A stretch of DNA of 64,000 nucleotides from Oceanicaulis sp. (GTDB lineage Bacteria; Pseudomonadota; Alphaproteobacteria; Caulobacterales; Maricaulaceae), in NCBI GenBank assembly GCA_040112665.1, contig CP157796.1, forward strand, positions 1,552,813-1,616,812, in the 5' to 3' direction. The notes beneath the pieces were generated by a model. That model did no database searches. It had not been told where the DNA came from and saw only the letters and a program-made list of their open reading frames with translations. The translations under genes and the position numbers were made by a program. Positions 7,328-15,848 of the stretch are shown one piece after another. How positions within the stretch are numbered: the first letter of the stretch is position 1; the number at the start of each line of letters is the position of its first letter.

Positions 7328-8923
7328 ATGACCGACTTCGCCGCCCTCGCCGCAGACGCCAAAGCCTGGCCCTTCGAACAGGCGCGCGCGGTGCTCAAAC
7401 GGGTGGAGAAGGCTGGGCTGGACGGCGGCGCGGTGATCTTCGAGACCGGCTACGGCCCTTCCGGGCTTCCCCATATCGGCACGTTCGGCGAGGTGGCGCG
7501 CACCGCCATGGTCCGCCACGCCTTCCGCGTGCTGACCGAGGACCGGTATCCGACCAAGCTCATCTGCTTTTCAGACGACATGGACGGCATGCGCAAGGTG
7601 CCGTCGAACCTGCCCAACCAGGAAATGCTCGCCGAGCATCTGGGAAAGCCGCTGACCGCGGTGCCCGACCCGTTCGGGACCCATGAAGGCTTCGCCCAGC
7701 ACAACAACGCCCGGCTCCGCTCCTTCCTCGACAGCTTCGGCTTCGAGTACGAGTTCTATTCGGCGACCGAGCGCTACACCTCGGGCGCGTTCGACGAGGC
7801 GTTGCTGCGCGCGCTCGAGAAGTTCGACGCCATCATGGACGTGATGCTGCCCACGCTCGGCGAAGAACGGCGGGCGACCTATTCGCCCTTCCTGCCGATC
7901 TCGCCGACCACCGGCCGGGTGCTCTACGTGCCGATGAAGAAGGTCGATGCGAAGGCCGGCGAGATCACCTTCGAGGACGAGGACGGGACCGATGTGACCA
8001 TGCCGGTCACCGGCGGGCGCACCAAGCTGCAGTGGAAGCCGGATTTCGGCATGCGCTGGGCCGCGCTGGGCGTCGATTTCGAGATGTTCGGCAAGGACCA
8101 CCAGGCCAACGCGCCGATCTACTCCAAGATCTGCCGCATCCTGGGCGTCGAGCCGCCCGTGCAGTTCGTCTACGAGCTGTTTCTGGACGAGCAGGGCGAG
8201 AAGATCTCCAAGTCCAAGGGCAACGGCATCGCCATCGAAGACTGGCTGCGCTACGCGCCCCAGGAAAGCCTCGCGCTGTACATGTTCCAGAAGCCCCGGA
8301 CCGCCAAGCGGCTCTATTTCGACGTCATCCCGAAAGCCGTCGACGAGTACCGCCAGCATCTGGCCGCCTATCCCGGTCAGGACGCCGACAAGCGGGTCGA
8401 GAACCCGGTCTGGCACATCCATGACGGCGACCCGCCCGCGTCCGGCGCCCCGATCAGCTTCTCGCTGATGCTCAATCTCGTCTCCGCGGCGAACGCGCAG
8501 ACCAAAGACCAGCTCTGGGGCTTCATCACGCGCTACGCCCCCGGCGCGACGCCGGAGACCGAGCCCTTCATCGACCGCCTCGCGGGCTATGCGCTGGCCT
8601 ATTACGAGGACTTCGTCAAACCGGAGAAATCCTACCGCGCGCCGACCGGCAAGGAGCGCGCGGCGATGGAAGATCTGATCGCGCGTCTCAAAGCGCTCGA
8701 CCCGGCCGAGACCGATCCCGAGATCATCCAGACCGAGGTCTTCGCCGCCGGAAAGGCGCACGCGTTCGAGAACCTGCGCGACTGGTTCCAGGGGCTCTAC
8801 GAGGTCCTGCTGGGCCAGAGCCAGGGGCCGCGCTTCGGCGGTCTGGCCGCGCTTTACGGCGTGCCCGAAACGATCCGTCTGATCGAGCGCGCGCTTCAGG
8901 GCGACGACCTGTCCAGGGGCTGA
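7328..8923 (+). CDS. lysK: Class I lysine--tRNA ligase
   Basis: Charges tRNA-Lys with lysine in the cytoplasm. The 531-aa protein is the class I (archaeal/alphaproteobacterial) LysRS, unrelated in fold to the common class II enzyme. The HIGH-type signature appears as PSGLPHIGT (about residue 43) and the KMSKS-type as KISKSKGNG (about residue 294). The alpha-helical C-terminal anticodon-binding region follows. An in-frame TTG at 7313 would add five residues (KAPV); the ATG at 7328 gives the usual N-terminus. No class II lysS is seen in the window. Confidence 0.96.
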   Translation: MTDFAALAADAKAWPFEQARAVLKRVEKAGLDGGAVIFETGYGPSGLPHIGTFGEVARTAMVRHAFRVLTEDRYPTKLICFSDDMDGMRKVPSNLPNQEMLAEHLGKPLTAVPDPFGTHEGFAQHNNARLRSFLDSFGFEYEFYSATERYTSGAFDEALLRALEKFDAIMDVMLPTLGEERRATYSPFLPISPTTGRVLYVPMKKVDAKAGEITFEDEDGTDVTMPVTGGRTKLQWKPDFGMRWAALGVDFEMFGKDHQANAPIYSKICRILGVEPPVQFVYELFLDEQGEKISKSKGNGIAIEDWLRYAPQESLALYMFQKPRTAKRLYFDVIPKAVDEYRQHLAAYPGQDADKRVENPVWHIHDGDPPASGAPISFSLMLNLVSAANAQTKDQLWGFITRYAPGATPETEPFIDRLAGYALAYYEDFVKPEKSYRAPTGKERAAMEDLIARLKALDPAETDPEIIQTEVFAAGKAHAFENLRDWFQGLYEVLLGQSQGPRFGGLAALYGVPETIRLIERALQGDDLSRG

Positions 8924-8983
8924 GGCGGGAACGCCCGGCCCGGTTCGGGCGCTTGGCTTGTGACGCAGCAAGCGGAGCGCCCC

Positions 8984-9823
8984 ATGGCCGGAACTCTCAG
9001 CCGTTATTTCAGCGCCGCGAAAAGCGCCGCAGGCGACGCAGGCGAGGACAATCTCTCCTTCATCGCCGGCGGCGTGGCGTTTTTCGGCTTTCTCGCGATC
9101 TTTCCCGCCTTGTCCGCCGCGATCATGGTGTGGGGCCTGTTCGCCGATCCCGCAGACGTGCAGGACCGGCTGGCCCAGCTCGGCCAGGCCATGCCCGAAG
9201 CCGCCTGGGGCGCGATCGAAGGTCAGATGAGCGCGATCGCGGGCGGGGAGGCCTCCACGCTGGGGATCGGGCTTCTGGTGTCGCTGTTGCTCGCCTTCTG
9301 GAGCGCGGCGAAGGGCGCCCGCGCGCTGATCGCGGCGATGAACATCTCCTACGCGGAATCCGACGACCGGGGGTTCATCGCGAACAATCTCGTCGCGCTC
9401 GCCTTCACCGTCGGGGGGATCTTCTACGCCATTCTGACGATCGTGCTGGTCGGCGCTCTGCCCGCCCTGCTCGCCGCGCTGCAGCTGGGTGATTTCGTCG
9501 AGGCGGCGATCCAGGCGGGCCGCTGGCTTGTCGCGATCGGCCTGTTCGTGCTGGCGCTGGCCGCGCTTTACCGCTGGGCGCCGGACCGCGAGGGCGAGGA
9601 CCGCAAGAAAACCGTCCTGCCCGGCGCGGTCGCCGCGACGCTCCTGTGGGTGATCGCCAGCGCCGGGTTCTCGATCTACACGGCCAATTTCGCGAACTAC
9701 AACGCCACTTTCGGCGCGCTGGCCTCGGTGGTGGTGCTGATGCTCTGGCTGTGGATCTCGGCCTTCATCGTCTGCCTGGGCGCGGTTCTGAACGCCGAGC
9801 TCGAACCCGGCGCGCGCACCTGA
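8984..9823 (+). CDS. YihY/BrkB family inner-membrane protein
   Basis: Membrane protein of 279 aa of the YihY/virulence-factor-BrkB family. Six hydrophobic segments are visible, beginning FIAGGVAFFGFLAIFPALSA, the conserved first helix. Later helices run ATLLWVIASAGFSIYTANF and NATFGALASVVVLMLWLWIS. The family was once misannotated as ribonuclease BN; its actual role is unclear. A GTG at 8960 is an alternative start, but the ATG at 8984 has GGAG-like spacing and is preferred. An 8-bp hairpin follows its stop. Confidence 0.9.
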   Translation: MAGTLSRYFSAAKSAAGDAGEDNLSFIAGGVAFFGFLAIFPALSAAIMVWGLFADPADVQDRLAQLGQAMPEAAWGAIEGQMSAIAGGEASTLGIGLLVSLLLAFWSAAKGARALIAAMNISYAESDDRGFIANNLVALAFTVGGIFYAILTIVLVGALPALLAALQLGDFVEAAIQAGRWLVAIGLFVLALAALYRWAPDREGEDRKKTVLPGAVAATLLWVIASAGFSIYTANFANYNATFGALASVVVLMLWLWISAFIVCLGAVLNAELEPGART

Positions 9824-9844
9824 GCCGGCCTTGACGGGCCGGCT
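9823..9844 (+). terminator. Possible intrinsic terminator after the YihY gene
   Basis: Perfect stem AGCCGGCC (9823-9830) / GGCCGGCT (9837-9844) with a 6-nt loop starts right at the stop codon of the YihY gene. The downstream T-tract is weak (TTCGCCT), so termination may be inefficient. Confidence 0.4.
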
Positions 9845-9883
9845 TCGCCTGATGATGCTCCGCCGCGCTAATCGGAGGGCGGC

Positions 9884-10414
9884 ATGGACCATATCAGAGA
9901 CGCGATCCGGACCATTCCCGACTACCCCAAGCCGGGGATCATGTTCCGCGACGTCACCACGCTTCTGGGCGACGCGGCGGCGTTCCGCGCCACGGTCGAC
10001 GCGATGGTGTTTCCCCATGCGGGCCGCAAGATCGACAAGGTGGCGGGCATCGAGGCGCGCGGCTTCATCCTGGGCGGCGCGGTGGCCCATCAGCTCTCGG
10101 TCGGCTTTGTGCCGGTGCGCAAGAAGGGCAAGCTGCCCCACGAGGTGCTGAGCCAGGCCTATGAGCTCGAATACGGCGTCGACGAGGTGGAGATCCACAC
10201 CGACGCGATAGAGCCGGGCGAAAAGGTGCTCCTGATCGACGACCTCATCGCCACCGGCGGCACGGCCGAAGCGGCCATCCTGCTCTTGCGCGCCGCCGGG
10301 GCGGAGGTGGTCGGCGCCAGCTTCGTCATCGACCTGCCTGATCTGGGCGGCGCGAAGCGGATCGAGGCGATGGGCGTGAAGACCGCGAGCCTCGTCGACT
10401 TCGAGGGCGACTGA
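9884..10414 (+). CDS. apt: Adenine phosphoribosyltransferase
   Basis: Purine salvage enzyme converting adenine and PRPP to AMP and pyrophosphate. The 176-aa length is typical. The N-terminal [18 protein letters not shown] is diagnostic for Apt. [14 protein letters not shown] forms part of the base-binding region. [14 protein letters not shown] (about residues 121-134) is the PRPP loop. GGAGG lies just before the ATG. It is followed by a palindromic repeat and a two-component system; no purine neighbour is present. Confidence 0.96.
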   Translation: MDHIRDAIRTIPDYPKPGIMFRDVTTLLGDAAAFRATVDAMVFPHAGRKIDKVAGIEARGFILGGAVAHQLSVGFVPVRKKGKLPHEVLSQAYELEYGVDEVEIHTDAIEPGEKVLLIDDLIATGGTAEAAILLLRAAGAEVVGASFVIDLPDLGGAKRIEAMGVKTASLVDFEGD

Positions 10415-10435
10415 GCCGCGTCGCCCGGCGGGCGT

Positions 10436-10482
10436 CCTCCCCTGCTTGCGGGGGAGGTGGTCGCGAAGCGACCGGAGGGGGC
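10436..10482. repeat. REP-like double palindrome
   Basis: Two adjacent inverted repeats: CCTCCCC(10436-10442)/GGGGAGG(10451-10457), then GGTCGC(10459-10464)-GAA-GCGACC(10468-10473), followed by GGAGGGGG that can also pair with the first arm. The wording (G-rich arm, GGTCGCGAAGCGACC, GGAGGGGG) is of the intergenic palindrome type dispersed in alphaproteobacterial genomes. It lies between apt and the response regulator and may stabilise or end the apt transcript. Confidence 0.65.
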
Positions 10483-10544
10483 GGGGCTTCAGACGCCGTG
10501 CTCACTCGATTGGCATTGTTCGCGAAACCCCCGATATTGCGGGC

Positions 10545-11249
10545 ATGACCGAGGCGGCCGCCCATATTCTCGTCGTCGACGACGACGACCGCATCCGCGA
10601 TCTTCTGGCGAAGTTCCTGCGCCAGAAGGGCTTGCGCGTCTCCACCGCGTCCGACGGTGCGCGGGCGCTCGCGCTTCTGTCCCAGATGCGCTTCGACCTC
10701 GTCATCCTGGACGTGATGATGCCGCAGGTGGACGGCTTCGAAGTCACGCGCACCGTCCGGGAGACCGACGATACGCCGCTGATCCTGCTGACCGCGCGCG
10801 GCGAGCCCGAAGACCGGATCAAGGGTCTGAGCCTGGGCGCGGACGATTACCTGCCCAAGCCGTTCGAGCCTGAGGAATTGCTGCTGCGCGTGCAGGCGAT
10901 CCTCAGGCGCGCCGCCCCCAGGCGCAATGCGCCGGCCGAAGTGGTTTTTGGACCGTGGAGCTTCACCCTGTCCACCGGCCAGCTCGCCCGCGAGGGCGCG
11001 CCGGTGCGCCTCACCGGCGGGGAGGCCGCGCTCCTGACCGCGCTCGCCCGCGAACCGGGCAAGCCGGTGAGCCGGCAGTCGCTGTCCGAGAACGCGGCGA
11101 ACGGCGCGGGCGAACGCGCCGTGGACGTGCAGATCACCCGGCTCAGGCGCAAGCTCGAAGCCGATCCGCGCGCGCCGGTCTGGGTGCAGACCGTGCGCGG
11201 GGAGGGCTACAAGCTCGTCGCCGAGCCGGTGCTGAGCCAGGGGCGCTAG
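10545..11249 (+). CDS. OmpR/PhoB-family response regulator
   Basis: DNA-binding response regulator of 234 aa. The receiver domain (about 7-120) has the acidic cluster VVDDDDR, phosphoacceptor Asp56 (VILDVMMPQ), Thr (LLTARGE) and Lys (YLPKPFEP). The winged-helix domain (about 135-228) ends in VQTVRGEGYKLV. The start is placed at ATG 10545; the frame is open further upstream, but that region includes the repeat. The partner histidine kinase starts 3 nt downstream. The pair resembles the OmpR/EnvZ or PetR/PetP type; regulated genes cannot be read from the sequence. Confidence 0.9.
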   Translation: MTEAAAHILVVDDDDRIRDLLAKFLRQKGLRVSTASDGARALALLSQMRFDLVILDVMMPQVDGFEVTRTVRETDDTPLILLTARGEPEDRIKGLSLGADDYLPKPFEPEELLLRVQAILRRAAPRRNAPAEVVFGPWSFTLSTGQLAREGAPVRLTGGEAALLTALAREPGKPVSRQSLSENAANGAGERAVDVQITRLRRKLEADPRAPVWVQTVRGEGYKLVAEPVLSQGR

Positions 11250-11252
11250 ACC

Positions 11253-12566
11253 ATGCGCCTGTCGATCAAGCGCTATCTGCCCACGGGCCTCTTTCAGCGC
11301 TCGCTGCTGATCATCGTGCTGCCCGTCGCCCTGATGCAGGCGGCGGTGACCTGGGCCTTCTTCGAACAGCATTGGCAGACCACCACCGCGCGCCTGTCTG
11401 AAAGCGTGGCCGGCGACGTCGCCATGGTGGTCGCGCTCTACGAACAGCAGGGGCCAGAGAATTTCGACCGCATCGCGCGCACCGCGTTTTCCACCACCGG
11501 GCTCAGCGTCGATCTCAGGGAGGGCGCCGAGCTGCCGCTCAGCCGGCGCACGGCGTTCTTCCGCGTGCTCGACCGCACGCTCAGACGCGCGCTCGACGCC
11601 CGGCTCGACAACGCCTTCTGGTTCGACACCACGCGCTATCCCGAATACGTCGACATACGTGTCGAGGTGGACGCCGGCGTGTTGCGCTTCATCGCGGTCA
11701 GGGACCGCGTCTTCGCCACCACCGGGCACATCTTCGTCATCTGGCTGTTCGGCGCGAGCGTGCTCCTGAGCGCAGTGGCGATCATCTTCATCCGCAATCA
11801 GGTCAAGCCGATCCGCCAGCTCGCCGAGGCCGCCGAAGCCTTCGGCCGCGGCCAGGACGCCGAACGCTTCAAGCCCGCCGGCGCGCGCGAGGTCCGCCAG
11901 GCCGCGCTCGCCTTCATGGACATGCGCAACCGTCTGAGGCGGCATATGGAGCAGCGCACCCAGCTGCTCGCCGGTGTGAGCCACGACCTCAGAACCCCGC
12001 TCACGCGGCTGAGGCTGCAGCTCGCCCTGATGCCCGAGAGCGAGGAGCGCGAGGCGGCCCGCCGCGATCTCGCCGACATGGAATCCGCGCTCGAGGAATA
12101 TCTCGCCTTCGCCCGCGGTCAGGCCGGCGAGGAGATCGAGCCGATCGATCTGGCCGAGCTGTGCGAGACGCTGGCCGACGACGCCGCGCGCGAGGGCGTC
12201 GATCTCGAGCTCGACCTGCAGCCCGATCTGGTGGTTTCCGGCCGGCGCGGGGCGCTCAAGCGCGCCTTCGCCAATCTCGTCCAGAACGCCGCCGCCCACG
12301 CCGACCGGGTCGCGCTGAGCTGCCGGGCCGAGGGCGGCCGTGCCGTGATCGTCATAGACGACGACGGGCCGGGCATCCCCGCCGAGGCGCGCGAGGAAGC
12401 CTTCAAACCCTTCTCCCGCCTTGACGAAAGCCGCAACGCCAACCGCACGGGCGTCGGCCTCGGCCTCGCCATCGCGCGCGACACGGTCCGCGCCCATGGC
12501 GGCGAGCTTCGGCTGGAAGACTCCCCGCTGGGCGGGCTCAGGGCGCGGGCGATCGTTCCGATCTGA
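11253..12566 (+). CDS. EnvZ-type sensor histidine kinase
   Basis: Membrane histidine kinase of 437 aa. A first transmembrane helix (about 15-36) and a second (about 157-180) bracket a periplasmic sensor of about 120 residues. A HAMP linker follows (VKPIRQLAEAAEAFGRG), then the H-box AGVSHDLRTPLTRLRLQL with phospho-His244. The ATPase domain has NLVQNAAAHA (N box), DDDGPGIPAE (G1) and GVGLGLAIARDTV (G2). It is cotranscribed with the response regulator just upstream. The sensor sequence gives no hint of the signal. Confidence 0.93.
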   Translation: MRLSIKRYLPTGLFQRSLLIIVLPVALMQAAVTWAFFEQHWQTTTARLSESVAGDVAMVVALYEQQGPENFDRIARTAFSTTGLSVDLREGAELPLSRRTAFFRVLDRTLRRALDARLDNAFWFDTTRYPEYVDIRVEVDAGVLRFIAVRDRVFATTGHIFVIWLFGASVLLSAVAIIFIRNQVKPIRQLAEAAEAFGRGQDAERFKPAGAREVRQAALAFMDMRNRLRRHMEQRTQLLAGVSHDLRTPLTRLRLQLALMPESEEREAARRDLADMESALEEYLAFARGQAGEEIEPIDLAELCETLADDAAREGVDLELDLQPDLVVSGRRGALKRAFANLVQNAAAHADRVALSCRAEGGRAVIVIDDDGPGIPAEAREEAFKPFSRLDESRNANRTGVGLGLAIARDTVRAHGGELRLEDSPLGGLRARAIVPI

Positions 12567-12599
12567 CGTTTCGCGCGTTGTCCGTCCGGCGAGAGCGAA

Positions 12600-12614
12600 G
12601 TAACCTACCGTTAA
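12600..12614 (+). promoter_or_regulatory. Candidate CtrA-type site
   Basis: GTAA-CCTACCG-TTAA matches the TTAA-N7-TTAA pattern bound by the cell-cycle regulator CtrA at seven of eight defined bases. It lies 28 nt upstream of the likely GTG start at 12643. CtrA is expected in this lineage, but chance matches occur, so this is a candidate only. Confidence 0.35.
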
Positions 12615-12642
12615 GACTTTGCGGCCTGAGGGGGATGCGCAG

Positions 12643-13563
12643 GTGGACGACCAGACGATCATCGAAAGCGCGCCAGGCGAGCGCCCGGAACCGGGCCTTT
12701 TCGCGCCCGCGCCCGGCGAGGGCGAGCGGGAAAACGCCTACGCCATGCGCTCGACCGGTCAAGTGGCGCTTCGGCTCGAAGATGCGGAATTCGACCTCGA
12801 CCATGACGGCGCAGGCCAGCGCGCGGGTTGGCGGATGCACGCGCTCGCCGCGCTCGCCTTCACCGGCCTGACCGTCGCGCTCGGCTTCGCCGCCGGCTAT
12901 CCGGGACCTGCGTCAGGGCTCGTCCCTCTGCCGATGGGCGTGATCCCGTTCGCTGCGACGGCGGCTGCTGTGGCCTCTGCGGTCGCGGCCTTCGTGTTCT
13001 GGATGGGCGCTGTGAAGCGGGCGGCCAACGGCGGCCCGGCGCGCGGCGCTTCGCGGCTGAGCAGGCGCGCCCTTTTCGTCGGCTCGGGCGCATACGCGGT
13101 CTCGGTCGGCCGCGAGGGGCTGGCGGTCGGCTCTGCACGCAAGCGCTTCATCGCCCGGTGGACGGCCTTTCATGGCCCTGACCTCTATGCGACCGACATG
13201 CATGCCGGCTTTCCAGTCATCACCGAGGCGGAGGCCAATGGTGTGACCCTTGATGACATCTTCGGTGGCCGTGACGATCACGAGGGACTGAACCGATTGC
13301 TGGCGAGCGCGGCCGACTGGGCCAGGAGCAATACGGTCATCCGCCTTCCTCTGAAGAGCGATGAGACCTTCGCCGTACGCAAGACCCGCAAGGGCGTCGA
13401 GCGGGCCGTCGCCCGTGTAAGCGAGCGCGAGTACCTCCGCCTGCCGCGCAGCGCCTTCGACACGGGAGAGAGCGATCTCACCTGGCCGCGCTTCGTGGCC
13501 GCCTGCGTGTTGATGATCGCCAAAACCGATCCGAGCTGGCCGCACCGCCTCGACCCCGCCTGA
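12643..13563 (+). CDS. Uncharacterised protein with two membrane helices
   Basis: Protein of 306 aa. An acidic, probably disordered N-terminus (about 1-60) is followed by two closely spaced hydrophobic helices (about 67-86 and 90-118) and a C-terminal soluble domain of about 170 residues with the patterns RKRFIARWTAFHG, TDMHAGFPVITEAEANGV and SDLTWPRFVAACVLM. No recognised family. GTG at 12643 is chosen because GAGGGGG (12628-12634) lies 8 nt before it; TTG at 12619 is possible. A candidate CtrA site lies just upstream. Confidence 0.62.
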   Translation: MDDQTIIESAPGERPEPGLFAPAPGEGERENAYAMRSTGQVALRLEDAEFDLDHDGAGQRAGWRMHALAALAFTGLTVALGFAAGYPGPASGLVPLPMGVIPFAATAAAVASAVAAFVFWMGAVKRAANGGPARGASRLSRRALFVGSGAYAVSVGREGLAVGSARKRFIARWTAFHGPDLYATDMHAGFPVITEAEANGVTLDDIFGGRDDHEGLNRLLASAADWARSNTVIRLPLKSDETFAVRKTRKGVERAVARVSEREYLRLPRSAFDTGESDLTWPRFVAACVLMIAKTDPSWPHRLDPA

Positions 13564-13632
13564 AGCGGACCGGCCCGGGACTTGCGTCCGGCGCTTTCAT
13601 CGTGAGGATAGCCGCCGGGGAGGCGTGCCTTG

Positions 13633-13989
13633 ATGAAACGCATCGCAGAATTCGCCGCGGCGCTCGCGCTGAGCCTGGCCGCGCTGGTGCTGGGCTCGGT
13701 CCCGGCGAGCGCGCAGGCGATCGGACCTGAAGAGCGCGCCTATGCGGTCGACAGCAACGAGGGCCGTTACACCGCCCAGTTCCGGCGCGGCGGCCGCTAT
13801 GAAGACAGCCGCGGCGCACGCGGCTCGTGGAATTTCGACGGCCGCACGCTGTGCATGATCGTCCAGCCGCCGCGCGGCGGGGAGTACGAAGTCTGCCTGC
13901 CCTGGCAAAATCTCGGCGTCGGCGAAAGCTTCACGACCCGGTCGTGGACGCCGGACGGCTCGGCGGCGCGCATCACGCGCATCGAATAG
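13633..13989 (+). CDS. Small exported protein of unknown function
   Basis: Protein of 118 aa with a clear Sec signal peptide (KRIAEFAAALALSLAALVLG, cleavage plausible after SASAQA-like PASAQA). The mature part of about 90 residues is charged, beta-rich and contains two cysteines (RTLCMIVQ and YEVCLPWQ) that could form a disulfide in the periplasm. The EDSRGARGSWNFDGRTLCM segment resembles small lipocalin-like domains. I do not recognise a family. TTG at 13630 and ATG at 13633 are adjacent; ATG is used here. Confidence 0.65.
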   Translation: MKRIAEFAAALALSLAALVLGSVPASAQAIGPEERAYAVDSNEGRYTAQFRRGGRYEDSRGARGSWNFDGRTLCMIVQPPRGGEYEVCLPWQNLGVGESFTTRSWTPDGSAARITRIE

Positions 13990-14076
13990 GCCGTGCAAGA
14001 CAGCTCCGGCCCGGTTTGCTAGGCTGGGGATCATCCGCGCCGTGGGGGACGGCGCGCCGATACGAGGGACACCATC

Positions 14077-14382
14077 ATGGGCCGTATTTTCGGGCGCACC
14101 GCCAACGCGACCTTCACGATCTTTCTCGCCTTCATCCTCAGCTACGCCATGCTGATCGCCATCGCCCTGATCAGCCCGACCACGCTGAACTGGATGCTGG
14201 ACGGCGCTGAAATGCTCGAGGACTGGCTGACCCACACCGCGCTGGACGACCGGTACAACAACTGGCTCCGGATCTTCATCGGCGAGGAGCAGATCCTGGT
14301 GCTGTTCTTCGCGATCCTGGCGCGTTTCGTCATTGCGCTGCTGGGCAGCTCGTTCAACGCCGCGATCGGCCGGGACGCCTAG
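14077..14382 (+). CDS. Small membrane protein of unknown function
   Basis: Protein of 101 aa with two hydrophobic helices (about 14-34 and 72-91) separated by a charged loop containing GAEMLEDWLTH and DDRYNNWLRIF. No family recognised. A purine-rich GAGGGACACC precedes the ATG. The gene ends at a palindromic repeat and is convergent with the dehydrogenase gene. Confidence 0.62.
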   Translation: MGRIFGRTANATFTIFLAFILSYAMLIAIALISPTTLNWMLDGAEMLEDWLTHTALDDRYNNWLRIFIGEEQILVLFFAILARFVIALLGSSFNAAIGRDA

Positions 14383-14383
14383 A

Positions 14384-14482
14384 GCCTTTTCAGCGAAAGC
14401 GGGAACCGGTTTCGCGGTTCGAAAAGGCGATAATGCAAAGACCTGGAGCGATATCGGGCGATCAGGATCGACCGAAATCGCT
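14384..14482. repeat. Composite palindromic intergenic repeat
   Basis: Nested inverted repeats fill the gap between two convergent genes. GCCTTTTC (14384-14391) pairs with GAAAAGGC (14421-14428), with an inner GCGAAA/TTTCGC pair and AACCGGTT in the loop. A second hairpin is built from AGCGAT...TCGG (14447-14457) and CCGA...ATCGCT (14472-14482). The order of palindrome, GCAAAGACCTGGAGCG, then second hairpin is of the kind repeated in alphaproteobacterial intergenic regions. It probably serves as the 3' end of both flanking transcripts. Confidence 0.55.
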
Positions 14483-15700
14483 TTAGGACAGCACCGCTTT
14501 CGGCCGCGTTTCAGGATCGAGCTGGTCGAGCGCGACCAGCACGGCGGCTGTATGCACCGGCAAATCCTCGCGTCGCGCCCGCTCGAGCACGGCGTCGCAA
14601 GCCCGGTCGAGCACGCCGCCCCATTCGGTGCGTATCGCGTCTTCGTCCACCGAGGCCGGATCGGCGTAGGCGCGCCATTCGAAGAAGCTCGCCGCAACCC
14701 CGCCGGCATTGGCCAGCACGTCCGGCGCGGTCCAGCGGCCGCGCTTTTCCAGCGCCTCGTAGCCGCGCCGTGTGACGGGGGCGTTGGCGATCTCCACGAT
14801 CGCGCGCGCCTTCACCTTGCCGGCCTTGCTCGCTGTGATCACGTCGGACTTCGCGGCGAGCACGAGCACGTCCGCGTCCGCCTGGATGATCCTGTCCGGA
14901 TCGCCGCCCTCGCCGACTTTGCCTGTCTCCGACTTGCGCTCGCCGATCGCGTCTGGATCGAGCCCGCCGGGATCTTCGGCGAGGCTCCTGGAGTCCGCGA
15001 CGGCGACCAGCGTCGCGCCGGCTTTCGTGGCCGCGTCGATGAAGCCCCGCGCCGCCTTGCCGTAGCCCTGAAGCGCGATGCGCGGCTTCGCCGGCGCGCC
15101 GCAATCGGGCGCGAGCCGCTCATAGACCCGCCAGGCGCCCTGGCCGGTCGCTCCGGTCCTCAGCGCCAGCCCGCCTTTGTCCTGCGGCAGGCCGGTGACC
15201 GGCGCGCGATCCTCGCCCGGCGCGATCCCGAGCGCCTCGGCCATCGCGCCCATTTCCAGCGTTCCCGTCGCCACATCAGGGGCGGGCACGTCGCTGTCAG
15301 GGCCGATAATGTCTGAGAAGGCGCGGGCGTAGCTGCGGGCGAGCTCCGCGCGCGCCGCATCGTCGAGACCGGACGGCTCGATCTTCACCGCGCCCTTGGC
15401 CCCGCCGAAGGGCAGGCCGAGCAGGGCGCATTTCACGCTCATCAGGAGGGCCAGGCGCTCGGCCTCGTCAGACGAGGCGTCGTCGGAGAACCGGATTCCG
15501 CCCTTCGTGGGCGTGCCGGCGTCGGGAAAGCGCACGCGGAACGCCTCGACCGGGCCGTCGGGCCCCTCGATCGTCCGGCTGGTGATCGCCGCCCCCTCGG
15601 CGAGCGTGCGCGCGGCCCGCTCGGCGGGCTTGCCGCCATGGCGGCGGGCGAGGGCGCGCATGCGCTGTCTGGCGTCGTCGAGCGGGTCGAAATCGAGCAC
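14483..15700 (-). CDS. Glu/Leu/Phe/Val-type amino-acid dehydrogenase
   Basis: NAD(P)-dependent amino-acid dehydrogenase of 405 aa, interconverting an amino acid and its 2-oxo acid plus ammonia. The substrate-binding N-terminal domain carries TPTKGGIRFSDDAS and the GLFV signature LPFGGAKGAVKIEP with the catalytic lysine region. The Rossmann half begins RIALQGYGKAARGFID. ANAGGVAASFFEWR near the C-terminus is typical of glutamate dehydrogenases. Substrate specificity cannot be decided by eye; glutamate is the likeliest. It is divergent from the S10 peptidase gene and ends at the palindromic repeat. Confidence 0.88.
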   Translation of the reverse strand: MLDFDPLDDARQRMRALARRHGGKPAERAARTLAEGAAITSRTIEGPDGPVEAFRVRFPDAGTPTKGGIRFSDDASSDEAERLALLMSVKCALLGLPFGGAKGAVKIEPSGLDDAARAELARSYARAFSDIIGPDSDVPAPDVATGTLEMGAMAEALGIAPGEDRAPVTGLPQDKGGLALRTGATGQGAWRVYERLAPDCGAPAKPRIALQGYGKAARGFIDAATKAGATLVAVADSRSLAEDPGGLDPDAIGERKSETGKVGEGGDPDRIIQADADVLVLAAKSDVITASKAGKVKARAIVEIANAPVTRRGYEALEKRGRWTAPDVLANAGGVAASFFEWRAYADPASVDEDAIRTEWGGVLDRACDAVLERARREDLPVHTAAVLVALDQLDPETRPKAVLS

Positions 15701-15848
15701 GTGATCGGCCTCCTGATGCTCGGATGTGAACTGGCCCGCCGCGCTGCGGTTTCAAATTTGCGCGAGCGCGGCGCAGCCGGTTTGCCTTCGGCGGCGGATC
15801 GCGCTTTCTTTCCCGGCGACAAAAAACATCATCACCGGGGAGACCAAC

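Noticed and set aside
7571-10198. An 875-codon frame on the minus strand opposite lysK, the YihY gene and apt
   Set aside because: It spans three well-supported genes and an intergenic gap, with no recognisable domains; a shadow of GC-rich third positions.
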